Part shown: positions 28,984 through 36,338 of the stretch, in pieces
How the letters are laid out: each line of letters starts with the position of its first letter
Numbering within the stretch: the stretch's first letter is position 1
Source of the DNA: Plantibacter auratus
Lineage (GTDB): Bacteria; Actinomycetota; Actinomycetes; Actinomycetales; Microbacteriaceae
DNA: 64,000 nucleotides
Reading direction: 5' to 3'
Assembly (NCBI RefSeq): GCF_050587365.1
Contig: NZ_JBOBFV010000001.1
Location: 1,302,001 to 1,366,000, forward strand
Program-made: the position numbers and the translations under genes
The notes under the pieces: generated by a model
Databases searched by the model: none
Told to the model about the DNA's origin: nothing
What the model saw: only the letters and a program-made list of their open reading frames with translations

Positions 28984-30678
28984 CTACTTGCCGGCCGAGG
29001 ACAGGCCGACGGACACGTAGTCGATGCCACCGGAGTACCCGGCGTGCGAGTACGCACCGGCGACGTTGGCTCCGACGACCATGACCGTCTTCTCGAACAG
29101 CAGCGGCACCGTCGGCACGAGCTTCTGGATCTGCTCGTCGAGCGCGCCCCAAGCGGCGTTGGCCTCGTCGGTGTCGGTCATCGCGCGGATCTCGGCGATG
29201 CGCTCGTTGACGGCGGGGTCGTTCAGCTGCGCGATGTTCGAGTTGCCCTTCGGGAAGATCTGCGAGCCGTCGAAGAGCGGCGGCAGGAAGGTCGAGCCGG
29301 AGGCCCAGTCCGGGCACCAGCCGGTGATGGCGGCGTCGTTCTGCTGCGACGTCGTGCCGATGACCTCGTAGTAGGTCGAGGTGTCGATGAGGTTGAAGTT
29401 CACCGTGATGCCCGCCTTCGCGAGCGCCTGCTGCACCGCCTCGGCCTGCGCCTGCATCTTGGGCTGGCTGCGGATGTCGAGCGTGAAGGAGAAGCCGTCG
29501 GGCAGGCCCGCCTCGGCGAGGAGTTCCTTGGCCTTCTCCGGGTCACCGGCGTTGTCCTTGCTCGGGTAGAGGTCGAACTCGGTGTGGCCGGCGACGGTGG
29601 GCGGCAGCATGGTGGTCGCGATGTCCGCGAGCTGCGATCCGCCCGAGGCGTCCTTCACCGACTCGCGGTCGATGGCGTAGGCGATGGCCTGGCGGACCAG
29701 CGGGTTGTCCATGTTCGGCTTGGTCGTGTTCAGACCCATGTACGTGGTGCAGCCCTGGAGACCGGCGATGGTCCGAGCCTTGAGGGCCGGCGTCTGGATC
29801 CGGGAGATGGAGGCAGCCTGGACGGACCCGGCGATCGCGTTCGCGTCGTCACCCTGGCCGGCGATCATGCGCTCGTCGATGGTCGAGGCGTCGAGACCGA
29901 AGGTGAAGTCGAAGCCGTCCGGGTATGCCTTGCGGACGTCGTCCGTCTTCGGGTCCCACGAGTCGTTGCGGACGAGCTTCAGCTGCGAACCGCGCTCGTA
30001 GCTGTCGACCTTGTAGGGGCCGGAGGCGATCGGCATCTTGTCGAGGCTCGTCGTCGTCACCCGCTCGGTGTCGGCGGGGAAGGGCGTGAAGCTGTTCTGC
30101 CCGACGACGCTCGCGAAGTCGGCGAACGGCTCCTTGAGCGTGAAGACGATGGTCTGGTCGTCCGGCGTCTGGATGGACGGCAGGTCACCCGTGATGTATG
30201 GGCCCTCGTACGAGTCCGTGCCGGCGATCGTGAGGCGGGCGTAGGGCGATCCGACGGCGATGGCCGGGTCGAAGGAGCGCTCGACGCCGAACTTCACGTC
30301 CTTGCTCGTGATCGGCGTGCCGTCCTCGAACTTGAGGTCGTCCTTGAGCGTGAACGTCCACTGGAGGCCGTCGTCGCTCACCGTGCCGAGGTCGGTCGCG
30401 AGGTCGGGGACCATCTCGGTGCCCTTGGCGCCCTCGCCCGTCGACTGCGTCGTCAACGTGCGGTAGATGAGGCGGTAGAAGTTGTTCACGCCGCCATCGA
30501 AGCCCTGGACCGGGTCGAGGTGCGAGAAGTCCGCGTTCAGGAGGACGTCGACGGTGCCGCCCTTCACCGGGGTGCTGGACGGGCCGTCACCTCCCGAGCC
30601 CGAACCCGCGGAGGTACACCCCGCGAGGAGGAGGACGGCCGCCGCCGCGAGGGCGGGGATGGAGAATCGTTGCTTCAT
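28984..30678 (-). CDS. Oligopeptide ABC transporter substrate-binding lipoprotein
   Basis: 564 residues of the SBP_bac_5 (DppA/OppA) family. The lipoprotein signal ends in LLAGC with Cys21 lipidated, followed by a Gly/Ser linker. Family motifs include VPDLATDLGTVSDDGLQWTF and LVRQAIAYAIDRESV. As the delivery subunit it determines what is imported. Given the operon, glycosylated or free Pro/Hyp peptides are the inferred ligands; the sequence alone shows only a peptide-type binding protein. It starts 78 nt after GH127, the largest gap in the upstream half of the locus. Confidence 0.92.
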   Translation of the reverse strand: MKQRFSIPALAAAAVLLLAGCTSAGSGSGGDGPSSTPVKGGTVDVLLNADFSHLDPVQGFDGGVNNFYRLIYRTLTTQSTGEGAKGTEMVPDLATDLGTVSDDGLQWTFTLKDDLKFEDGTPITSKDVKFGVERSFDPAIAVGSPYARLTIAGTDSYEGPYITGDLPSIQTPDDQTIVFTLKEPFADFASVVGQNSFTPFPADTERVTTTSLDKMPIASGPYKVDSYERGSQLKLVRNDSWDPKTDDVRKAYPDGFDFTFGLDASTIDERMIAGQGDDANAIAGSVQAASISRIQTPALKARTIAGLQGCTTYMGLNTTKPNMDNPLVRQAIAYAIDRESVKDASGGSQLADIATTMLPPTVAGHTEFDLYPSKDNAGDPEKAKELLAEAGLPDGFSFTLDIRSQPKMQAQAEAVQQALAKAGITVNFNLIDTSTYYEVIGTTSQQNDAAITGWCPDWASGSTFLPPLFDGSQIFPKGNSNIAQLNDPAVNERIAEIRAMTDTDEANAAWGALDEQIQKLVPTVPLLFEKTVMVVGANVAGAYSHAGYSGGIDYVSVGLSSAGK

Positions 30679-30756
30679 GACGCTCTGCTTTCGTGTCGAT
30701 CGGGCGGGTCGCCCGCGGGTGGAGAGGGTGGAGCGGGGTCGGGGGACGGGAGGAGG

Positions 30757-32775
30757 TCAGTGGGCGCGGAACCAGACGCGCATGGCACCCGGTTCGCGGT
30801 TGCCCCAGAGGGCGTAGGGGATGAGGGTCGCGGTGGTCTGCGTCAGCGAGGCCGTCGTCTCGATGTCGGCGAGCGACGCCGCGGCCGGCTCGGCGTCGGG
30901 CGCACCGGACAGGACCGGGTAGAGCACGGCCGGAGCGGGGGCGTCGACCGTCGCCGGGACGAGGAGCGCGACGGCGTCGATCCCCTCCCGGTCCAGGATC
31001 CGACGGTGCTCGACGACCGCGCGACCCGCGTCGGCTCCGGAGAAGCGCAGGAGGTCGAGGTCCGCCGTCGTGTCCTGCTGCTCGGCGCAGGAGACGATCG
31101 GTCCGCGGACGAAGGCGATCGAGCCGCGGAGGGCGTCCACGGAGGGGTGCGCGCCGTGCGCCCGGACGGGCATCGGGAGGTCGAGCTTTACGGTGTCGCC
31201 CGCACGCCACCAGCGCCGGACGCGGATCCACCCGTCGACGGGTGCGAGCGGCGCGGTCGATCCGCCCACGCGGATGGAGCCGCCCACGACCCACGCGGGG
31301 ATGCGGATGGCGAGCTCGACCTCGTCGTCGGCGGCGGTGTCCACCGTCACGGTGACCGCTCCGTCCCACGGATACGCGGTGTCGACGGTGACGGAGAGCC
31401 GTTCGGTCATGATCGACGCCGCGGTGAGGTGGGCCACTTCGACACCGGCGGGGGTCGACGTCGCGAGGTGATCCTGCAGCTCCGCGGTCCAGCGCACGAT
31501 GTTCGGCGGGCAGCACGGGCAGCCGAACCAGCTCCGCCTGAGGAGTTCACCGTCCGCCTCCGCCCCCGACCGCTGGAGGTGGTCAGGGCGACGCTGCAGT
31601 GGGTTGTCGTAGAAGAAGGCCATGCCGTCCGCGGAGAGCCCGGCGGCGTAGGCGTTGTAGAGGACGGTCTCGACGGTGTCGAGGACGGCCGCCGACCCGG
31701 TCGCGAGGTACAGGCGCCAGCCCCACTGCATCACGGCGATCGCGGCACACGTCTCGCTGTAGGAGCGTTCGGACGGCAACTCGTAGCGGTCGCCGATCGC
31801 CTCGTCGGAGTGTCGACTCCCGAGGCCGCCCGTGAGGTAGAGCTTCGTCTCCACCATGTCGTCCCAGAGCCGCTGCAGCGACGCGAGCAGCTCCTGGTCG
31901 CCGCGTTCGAGGGCGACGTCGGTCGCTCCGGCGGCCAGGTACGCCATGCGGACGGCGTGGCCGGTCACGGAGTCGAGGTCGCGCAGAGGGGCCGAGTCCT
32001 GGAAGTACTCGGCGGGGAAGACCCGGAGCTCGACCGTGCCGTGACCACGTCGGTCGACGAACGCGGTCGCGAGCTCGAGGTAGGACGGCACGCCGGTCTC
32101 GCGGAACAGCTCGACCAGGGCCATCTCGACCTCGGGGTGCCCGCACACCTGCGGGTCGCCGTCCGGTCCGAACCGTTCGACCGCGAGGTCGGCGAACGCC
32201 CGGGCGACGATCAGCAGACGGTCGTCGCCGAGTCGACGCTTCGCGGCGACCGCCGCCTGGATGAGGTGCCCGAGGTTGTACAGCTCGTGGCCCCAGGCGA
32301 GGTCCTCCCAGGGTTCCTTCTCGATCTCCGGAGCCTGGAAGTAGGAGTTGAGGTAGCCGTCGTCGCGCTGCGCGGCTTCGATGACGCCGACGGCCTCCTC
32401 GTAGAAGTCGCGGACGTCGCCGGGTGCCGCCCCGACGACCTCGTCCTCGGCGAGCAGGTAGGCGAGGCCTTCGAGGGTCTTGAAGACGTCCGTGTCGAGG
32501 AACGGGTAGCGCCCGCGGAAGCGTGACGTGCCGTCCCCCGGGTCGGCGATCCGGGCGAGGTTGTCGAGGTTGCCGGCCAGGCGGAGCTGCTCGATCGAGT
32601 GCGGGACGGTGGCGTCCCGGTTCCGACGCTGCCACGCACCGAGTTCGCCGTCTCCCAGCGCGACCTGTCCGGCGCCCAGCGGGATGCGGACTCCTGCGAT
32701 CGGTGCGACGGCGGCGTAACGGCCTCCCGCGTGCACCGCGGTGCTCGCTGCTCGGGCGTCTTCGTCGAAGCTCAT
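30757..32775 (-). CDS. Beta-L-arabinofuranosidase, glycoside hydrolase family 127
   Basis: 672 residues of GH127. The family's zinc-thiolate site is intact: Glu341 and Cys343 (SETCAAI), then Cys421 and Cys422 (CPCCPPN), with nearly the same spacing as the founding enzyme HypBA1 of Bifidobacterium longum, whose nucleophile is a cysteine. That enzyme removes beta-L-arabinofuranose from hydroxyproline-linked arabinooligosaccharides of extensin. No signal peptide is seen, so it should act inside the cell after import. ATG at 32775 (MSFDEDARAAS) gives the normal N-terminus. It heads the locus and has its own regulated promoter. Confidence 0.9.
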   Translation of the reverse strand: MSFDEDARAASTAVHAGGRYAAVAPIAGVRIPLGAGQVALGDGELGAWQRRNRDATVPHSIEQLRLAGNLDNLARIADPGDGTSRFRGRYPFLDTDVFKTLEGLAYLLAEDEVVGAAPGDVRDFYEEAVGVIEAAQRDDGYLNSYFQAPEIEKEPWEDLAWGHELYNLGHLIQAAVAAKRRLGDDRLLIVARAFADLAVERFGPDGDPQVCGHPEVEMALVELFRETGVPSYLELATAFVDRRGHGTVELRVFPAEYFQDSAPLRDLDSVTGHAVRMAYLAAGATDVALERGDQELLASLQRLWDDMVETKLYLTGGLGSRHSDEAIGDRYELPSERSYSETCAAIAVMQWGWRLYLATGSAAVLDTVETVLYNAYAAGLSADGMAFFYDNPLQRRPDHLQRSGAEADGELLRRSWFGCPCCPPNIVRWTAELQDHLATSTPAGVEVAHLTAASIMTERLSVTVDTAYPWDGAVTVTVDTAADDEVELAIRIPAWVVGGSIRVGGSTAPLAPVDGWIRVRRWWRAGDTVKLDLPMPVRAHGAHPSVDALRGSIAFVRGPIVSCAEQQDTTADLDLLRFSGADAGRAVVEHRRILDREGIDAVALLVPATVDAPAPAVLYPVLSGAPDAEPAAASLADIETTASLTQTTATLIPYALWGNREPGAMRVWFRAH

Positions 32776-32791
32776 GGGCGACAGGCCTTTC

Positions 32792-32812
32792 TGTACCGTG
32801 TGACACAGTACA
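32792..32812. promoter_or_regulatory. 21-bp near-perfect palindrome in the GH127 leader
   Basis: TGTACCGTGT-G-ACACAGTACA: 10-bp arms with one mismatched pair around a single central base. It lies between the predicted GH127 promoter and the start codon. The central GTGT-S-ACAC is the same core as in the palindrome at 21663-21677. Confidence 0.55.
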
Positions 32813-32830
32813 CGGATCCGGGTTTGTGGT

Positions 32831-32868
32831 GGGTGACACATTAATCACCTGTTCCAGCGGACTGTCAA
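32831..32868 (-). promoter_or_regulatory. Promoter of the GH127 gene with overlapping half-operator
   Basis: On the minus strand a perfect -35 box TTGACA (32868-32863) is followed after 17 nt by ATTAAT (32845-32840). The bases TAATGTGTCACCC (32843-32831) overlap the -10 box and match eleven bases (TAATGTGTCAC) of the site before the hydroxyproline genes. A regulator bound here would compete with RNA polymerase. Confidence 0.55.
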
Positions 32869-32944
32869 GCGCCGACGACCGATTCCAGGAGATGGAAACA
32901 CAGCCGTAACGCGCCACTCCCAGCAGACCCCTCGCCTGATGCGC

Positions 32945-33253
32945 TACGATGGAGGAACTTGCGTGCGATCGCGCCATCCGGTGCGGTACTCGCTTGCGTC
33001 GTAGAACGCTCCCTCTCTCCCCTGCACGGCACCCAGCGGTGCATGCCAGGGTCGATGACACTTCATACGGCGAACGGATGCGCGACCTGCGCCTTCGCCA
33101 CCTCCCACCAGCGACGACGCCGACGGAAGCACGCCGTACCATCCACGTGAGTCATCAGGTGCGTGGTCACCCCGGCAGTGCCCGCTACCGCACACGAGTG
33201 CGCCGGCAGCCGTCATCGAAGCTCGTGGCCGTGCCTGAAAGAGACACACACCC
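32945..33253 (+). promoter_or_regulatory. Candidate promoter and ~300-nt leader of the DEAD-box helicase gene
   Basis: The gap between GH127 and the helicase is 478 nt. Its left part holds the GH127 promoter. On the plus strand TACGAT at 32945-32950 is the best -10 match, which would leave about 300 nt untranslated. Long leaders are known for RNA helicase genes that are cold-induced or self-regulated. An open frame 32949-33257 crosses the leader but has an arginine-rich, unprotein-like composition and I do not call it. Confidence 0.35.
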
Positions 33254-34840
33254 ATGACCGAAGCAACCATCACCTTCGACGCCCTCGGCGTCCCGGCACC
33301 ACTCGTCGCCTCCCTCGCGAAGGACGGCAAGACGAGCGCGTTCCCCATCCAGATCGACACGCTCCCCGACACCCTCGGCGGACGCGACGTCCTCGGCCGC
33401 GGCAAGACCGGCTCCGGCAAGACCCTCGCCTTCAGCATCCCGATGGTCGCCCGTCTCGGCGGCGCCCTCGCCGGTGGCAAGCGCCGCCCGGGTCGCCCGC
33501 TCGGACTCGTCCTCGCACCGACGCGTGAGCTCGCCACCCAGATCGCGGCGGTCATGCAGCCGCTGGCCGACGCCTACTCGCTAAAGACCACCACGATCTT
33601 CGGCGGCGTCTCGCAGAAGCGTCAGGAAGAGGCGCTCCGCGCCGGCGTCGACATCGTCATCGCCTGCCCCGGCCGCCTCGAGGACCTCATGAAGCAGGGC
33701 TTCGTGAACCTCGACGCCGTGGAGATCACCGTCCTCGACGAGGCCGACCACATGGCCGACCTCGGCTTCCTGCCGGTCGTCACGCGCATTCTCGACAAGA
33801 CGCCTCGCGGCGGCCAGCGTCTGCTGTTCTCCGCGACGCTCGACAACGGCGTGGACAAGCTCGTCCGCAAGTTCCTGCAGAACGAGGTGCTCCACTCCGT
33901 CGACGAGGCGAACTCGCCCGTCGCCGCGATGACGCACCACGTCTTCACGACCCCCTCGGTCGAGTCGAAGAAGGACCTCATCCAGGCCCTCGCCTCCGGC
34001 AGCGGCCGTCGCATCCTCTTCATGCGCACGAAGCACCACGCCAAGAAGCTCGCGAAGCAGCTCACCGACTCCGGCATCCCCGCGGTCGACCTGCACGGCA
34101 ACCTCTCGCAGGTGGCCCGCGACCGCAACCTCGCGGCCTTCAGCGCCGGGACCGCCAAGGTCCTCGTCGCCACCGACGTCGCCGCCCGCGGTGTGCACGT
34201 CGACGACGTCGAGCTCGTCATCCACGTCGACCCGCCGACCGAGCACAAGGCGTACCTGCACCGCTCGGGCCGCACGGCTCGTGCGGGCAGCGCCGGTGAC
34301 GTCGTCACCCTCGCGATCCCCGGCCAGATGGAGGACCTCAAGAAGCTCCTCCGCAAGGCTGAGATCAACGTCACCCCGCAGGCGGTCACCGCGACCTCCC
34401 CGGCGGTCCTCGAGCTCATCGGCGACGTCGCCGCCTACGTGAAGCCCGCGCCGCGTGCGGCCGTGCAGCAGCAGGGTGGTGGCGGCGGTGGTCGCTCGCA
34501 GGGTGCCAACGCGCAGCGCAAGCGCGCAGCCCGCGACGGCAACGGCCTCGGCAACGGTCACCGCGACCGCGACGGCGCCCGTGCCGGCGCGAGCCGCGAC
34601 AGCGCTCCTCGCGAGGGCGGCCAGGGCGGCGGTCGTCGTGGCGGTCGTCCCGCCGGCGGCAACGGCGGTCAGGGCGGACAGCGCTCCGGCGCCGGTCGCT
34701 CGGGCGGTGCCCGTGCGGGTGCCGGTGCCGCCACCGGCGGCAGCCGCACGCACTACAGCACCGGCTACGCCGCGAACTCGGGTGCTCCCGCCGAGTCCTC
34801 GCGTCCCCGGACCAACCGACGCGCGTCCAGCGGCAACTAG
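33254..34840 (+). CDS. DEAD-box ATP-dependent RNA helicase
   Basis: 528 residues. Helicase motifs in order: a Q-motif region AFPIQIDTLP, motif I GKTGSGKTLAF, Ia APTRELATQ, II VLDEADHMADLGF, III SAT, IV-VI ending in HRSGRTARAG. The last 130 or so residues are a Gly/Arg/Ala-rich tail with many RGG-like units, a typical RNA-binding extension. It should unwind structured RNA during ribosome assembly or mRNA decay. Transcribed alone; a hairpin terminator follows. Confidence 0.95.
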   Translation: MTEATITFDALGVPAPLVASLAKDGKTSAFPIQIDTLPDTLGGRDVLGRGKTGSGKTLAFSIPMVARLGGALAGGKRRPGRPLGLVLAPTRELATQIAAVMQPLADAYSLKTTTIFGGVSQKRQEEALRAGVDIVIACPGRLEDLMKQGFVNLDAVEITVLDEADHMADLGFLPVVTRILDKTPRGGQRLLFSATLDNGVDKLVRKFLQNEVLHSVDEANSPVAAMTHHVFTTPSVESKKDLIQALASGSGRRILFMRTKHHAKKLAKQLTDSGIPAVDLHGNLSQVARDRNLAAFSAGTAKVLVATDVAARGVHVDDVELVIHVDPPTEHKAYLHRSGRTARAGSAGDVVTLAIPGQMEDLKKLLRKAEINVTPQAVTATSPAVLELIGDVAAYVKPAPRAAVQQQGGGGGGRSQGANAQRKRAARDGNGLGNGHRDRDGARAGASRDSAPREGGQGGGRRGGRPAGGNGGQGGQRSGAGRSGGARAGAGAATGGSRTHYSTGYAANSGAPAESSRPRTNRRASSGN

Positions 34841-34857
34841 CAGCGAACCGCTCGAAC

Positions 34858-34891
34858 GAAGCGCCGTCCACCGCAGGGTGGGCGGCGCTTC
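34858..34891 (+). terminator. Hairpin terminator after the DEAD-box helicase
   Basis: 15-bp arms GAAGCGCCGTCCACC (34858-34872) and GGTGGGCGGCGCTTC (34877-34891) pair with one G-U position around a 4-nt loop, 17 nt after the stop. There is no clear T-run, as is common in high-GC actinobacteria. Confidence 0.7.
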
Positions 34892-34937
34892 GCCGTTCGC
34901 GGAGCCGCTCGATTTCGCGACACGGGGGCGCTCGGGA

Positions 34938-34943
34938 TACGGT
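34938..34943 (+). promoter_or_regulatory. -10 box of a predicted leaderless mRNA
   Basis: TACGGT followed after 6 nt by the ATG at 34950. Confidence 0.45.
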
Positions 34944-34949
34944 TCCACC

Positions 34950-35444
34950 ATGAACGTCAACGCAGTCGTCCGCCCCGTCCGCGACGTCGACGCCGAGTCG
35001 CTGGGGCGTGTGCACGCCACGTGCTGGCACGAGACCTACGACCACCTCATCAGCTCGGCCACCCTCGCGAAGCTGTCACCACGCCGCATGGCCGAGCTGT
35101 GGACCCACTGGGCCGCGCAGGGTCCCGAGTACACGCACTTCGCAGCGCTCGTGGACGGCGAGATCGTCGGCTTCTCGGGTTCGGGCCCAGCCCGCGACGA
35201 GGACGCACCCCGTGAGCGCGAGCTGTACTTCATCTACCTGTTGGACGCGTTCCACGGGACCGGCATCGGTCAGCAGCTGTTCGACGCCGCCATCCCCGAC
35301 GGTCAGCCGTCATTCCTGTGGGTCGCCGCGGACAATCCGCGCGCGCACCGCTTCTACCAGCGCAACGGGTTCGTCCTCGACGGTGGAGCCAAGACCGAGC
35401 CCTTCCTCGGCGAGATGATCGACGAGGTCCGCTACACCCGCTGA
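34950..35444 (+). CDS. GNAT-family N-acetyltransferase
   Basis: 164 residues with the GNAT fold. The acetyl-CoA pyrophosphate loop is HGTGIGQQLFD, and the C-terminal NPRAHRFYQRNGF is the usual motif B strand-helix. The substrate cannot be inferred. ATG at 34950 was chosen because it starts the fold directly and has a TANNNT box 6 nt upstream. Confidence 0.88.
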   Translation: MNVNAVVRPVRDVDAESLGRVHATCWHETYDHLISSATLAKLSPRRMAELWTHWAAQGPEYTHFAALVDGEIVGFSGSGPARDEDAPRERELYFIYLLDAFHGTGIGQQLFDAAIPDGQPSFLWVAADNPRAHRFYQRNGFVLDGGAKTEPFLGEMIDEVRYTR

Positions 35445-35445
35445 C

Positions 35446-35614
35446 GCGCCCCGGCCCCTGAGCCGGTCCCCCGGTCCCTGAGCCCTTACCCGATCCCTGA
35501 GCCGCTCCCCCGGTCCGTGAGCCGCTCCCCCGGTCCCTGAGCCTGTCGAAGGGCAGGTCCCTGAGCCGCTCCCCCGGTCCCTGAGCCCGTACCCGGTCCC
35601 TGAGCTTGTCGAAG
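35446..35614. repeat. REP-like repeat array between convergent genes
   Basis: The whole gap between the GNAT gene and the NUDIX-like gene is built from degenerate units of the form GGTCCCTGAGCC-GCTCCCCC. Two units carry the full TGAGCYTGTCGAAG core (35538-35551 and 35601-35614). All full cores here point the same way, unlike the paired copies further on. No gene is seen in it. Confidence 0.75.
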
Positions 35615-35616
35615 GG

Positions 35617-36186
35617 CTAGCGCAGCCGTCCGACGGAGGCGAGGGCCGCGCGGAGGAGCGTGCCGCGGCCGCCCTCCATCTCCGCGGCGATGGCGTCGGA
35701 GGACGCCGCCTCGGGTGTCATCCACGTGAGTTCGAGCGCGTCCTGGCGTGGTTCGCAGGTGCCGGTCACCGGGACGACGTACGCCAGGGCGACGGCGTGC
35801 TGGCGGTCGTCCGAGTACGGCGACAGGCCCGGCAACGGGAAGTACTCGGCCACCTGGAACGGCACGGGCGACGCGGGGAGCAGCGGGAACGCCATCGGAC
35901 CGAGGTCCTTCTCCAGGTGGCGGAAGAGCGCGTCGCGAATCGTCTCGCCGTACATGACGCGACCGGAGACGAGCGTGCGCGTCATCTCGCCGAGCGCCGT
36001 GGCCCGGAGCAGGACGCCCACCTCGGTGACGACGCCGAAGCCGTCGACGCGGACCGGCACGGCCTCGACGTACAGCAGCGGGAGCCGGCGGCGGATCTCC
36101 TCGAGTTCGACGTCCGACAGCCAGCCCGGATTGGAATTGCCGGGGAGATCGGGTTCCGGGTTGGGATCAGGGGTACGAACGCTCAT
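35617..36186 (-). CDS. NUDIX-like hydrolase family protein (DUF4916)
   Basis: 189 residues resembling the actinobacterial NUDIX hydrolase/DUF4916 group: a Pro/Asn-rich head, then GWLSDVELEEIRRRLPLLYVEAVPVR and VLLRATALGEMTRTLVSGRV, with the Nudix-box region degenerate (GETIRDALFRHLEKDLG). Whether it still hydrolyses nucleoside diphosphate derivatives is unclear. ATG at 36186 has AAGGAG very close upstream. Convergent with the GNAT gene across the repeat array. Confidence 0.7.
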   Translation of the reverse strand: MSVRTPDPNPEPDLPGNSNPGWLSDVELEEIRRRLPLLYVEAVPVRVDGFGVVTEVGVLLRATALGEMTRTLVSGRVMYGETIRDALFRHLEKDLGPMAFPLLPASPVPFQVAEYFPLPGLSPYSDDRQHAVALAYVVPVTGTCEPRQDALELTWMTPEAASSDAIAAEMEGGRGTLLRAALASVGRLR

Positions 36187-36338
36187 AGCTCCTTCATACC
36201 GTATGGAGCCGAGCGGCGATCCAGGCGGGCGGCGGTTCGACCGGACACCGCGCCCGACGCGCGGCGGGATCATACGGGGCCACGTGACCGCGCGCGACGC
36301 CGGTCGCGGTGTCGGTGGGGTGCAGGATGATGGAACCC

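Noticed and set aside
32949..33257. A 102-codon plus-strand frame ending in a 4-nt overlap with the DEAD-box helicase start
   Set aside because: Arginine-rich composition without recognisable structure, no ribosome site, and its ATG lies within the likely -10 box. More likely part of an untranslated leader.
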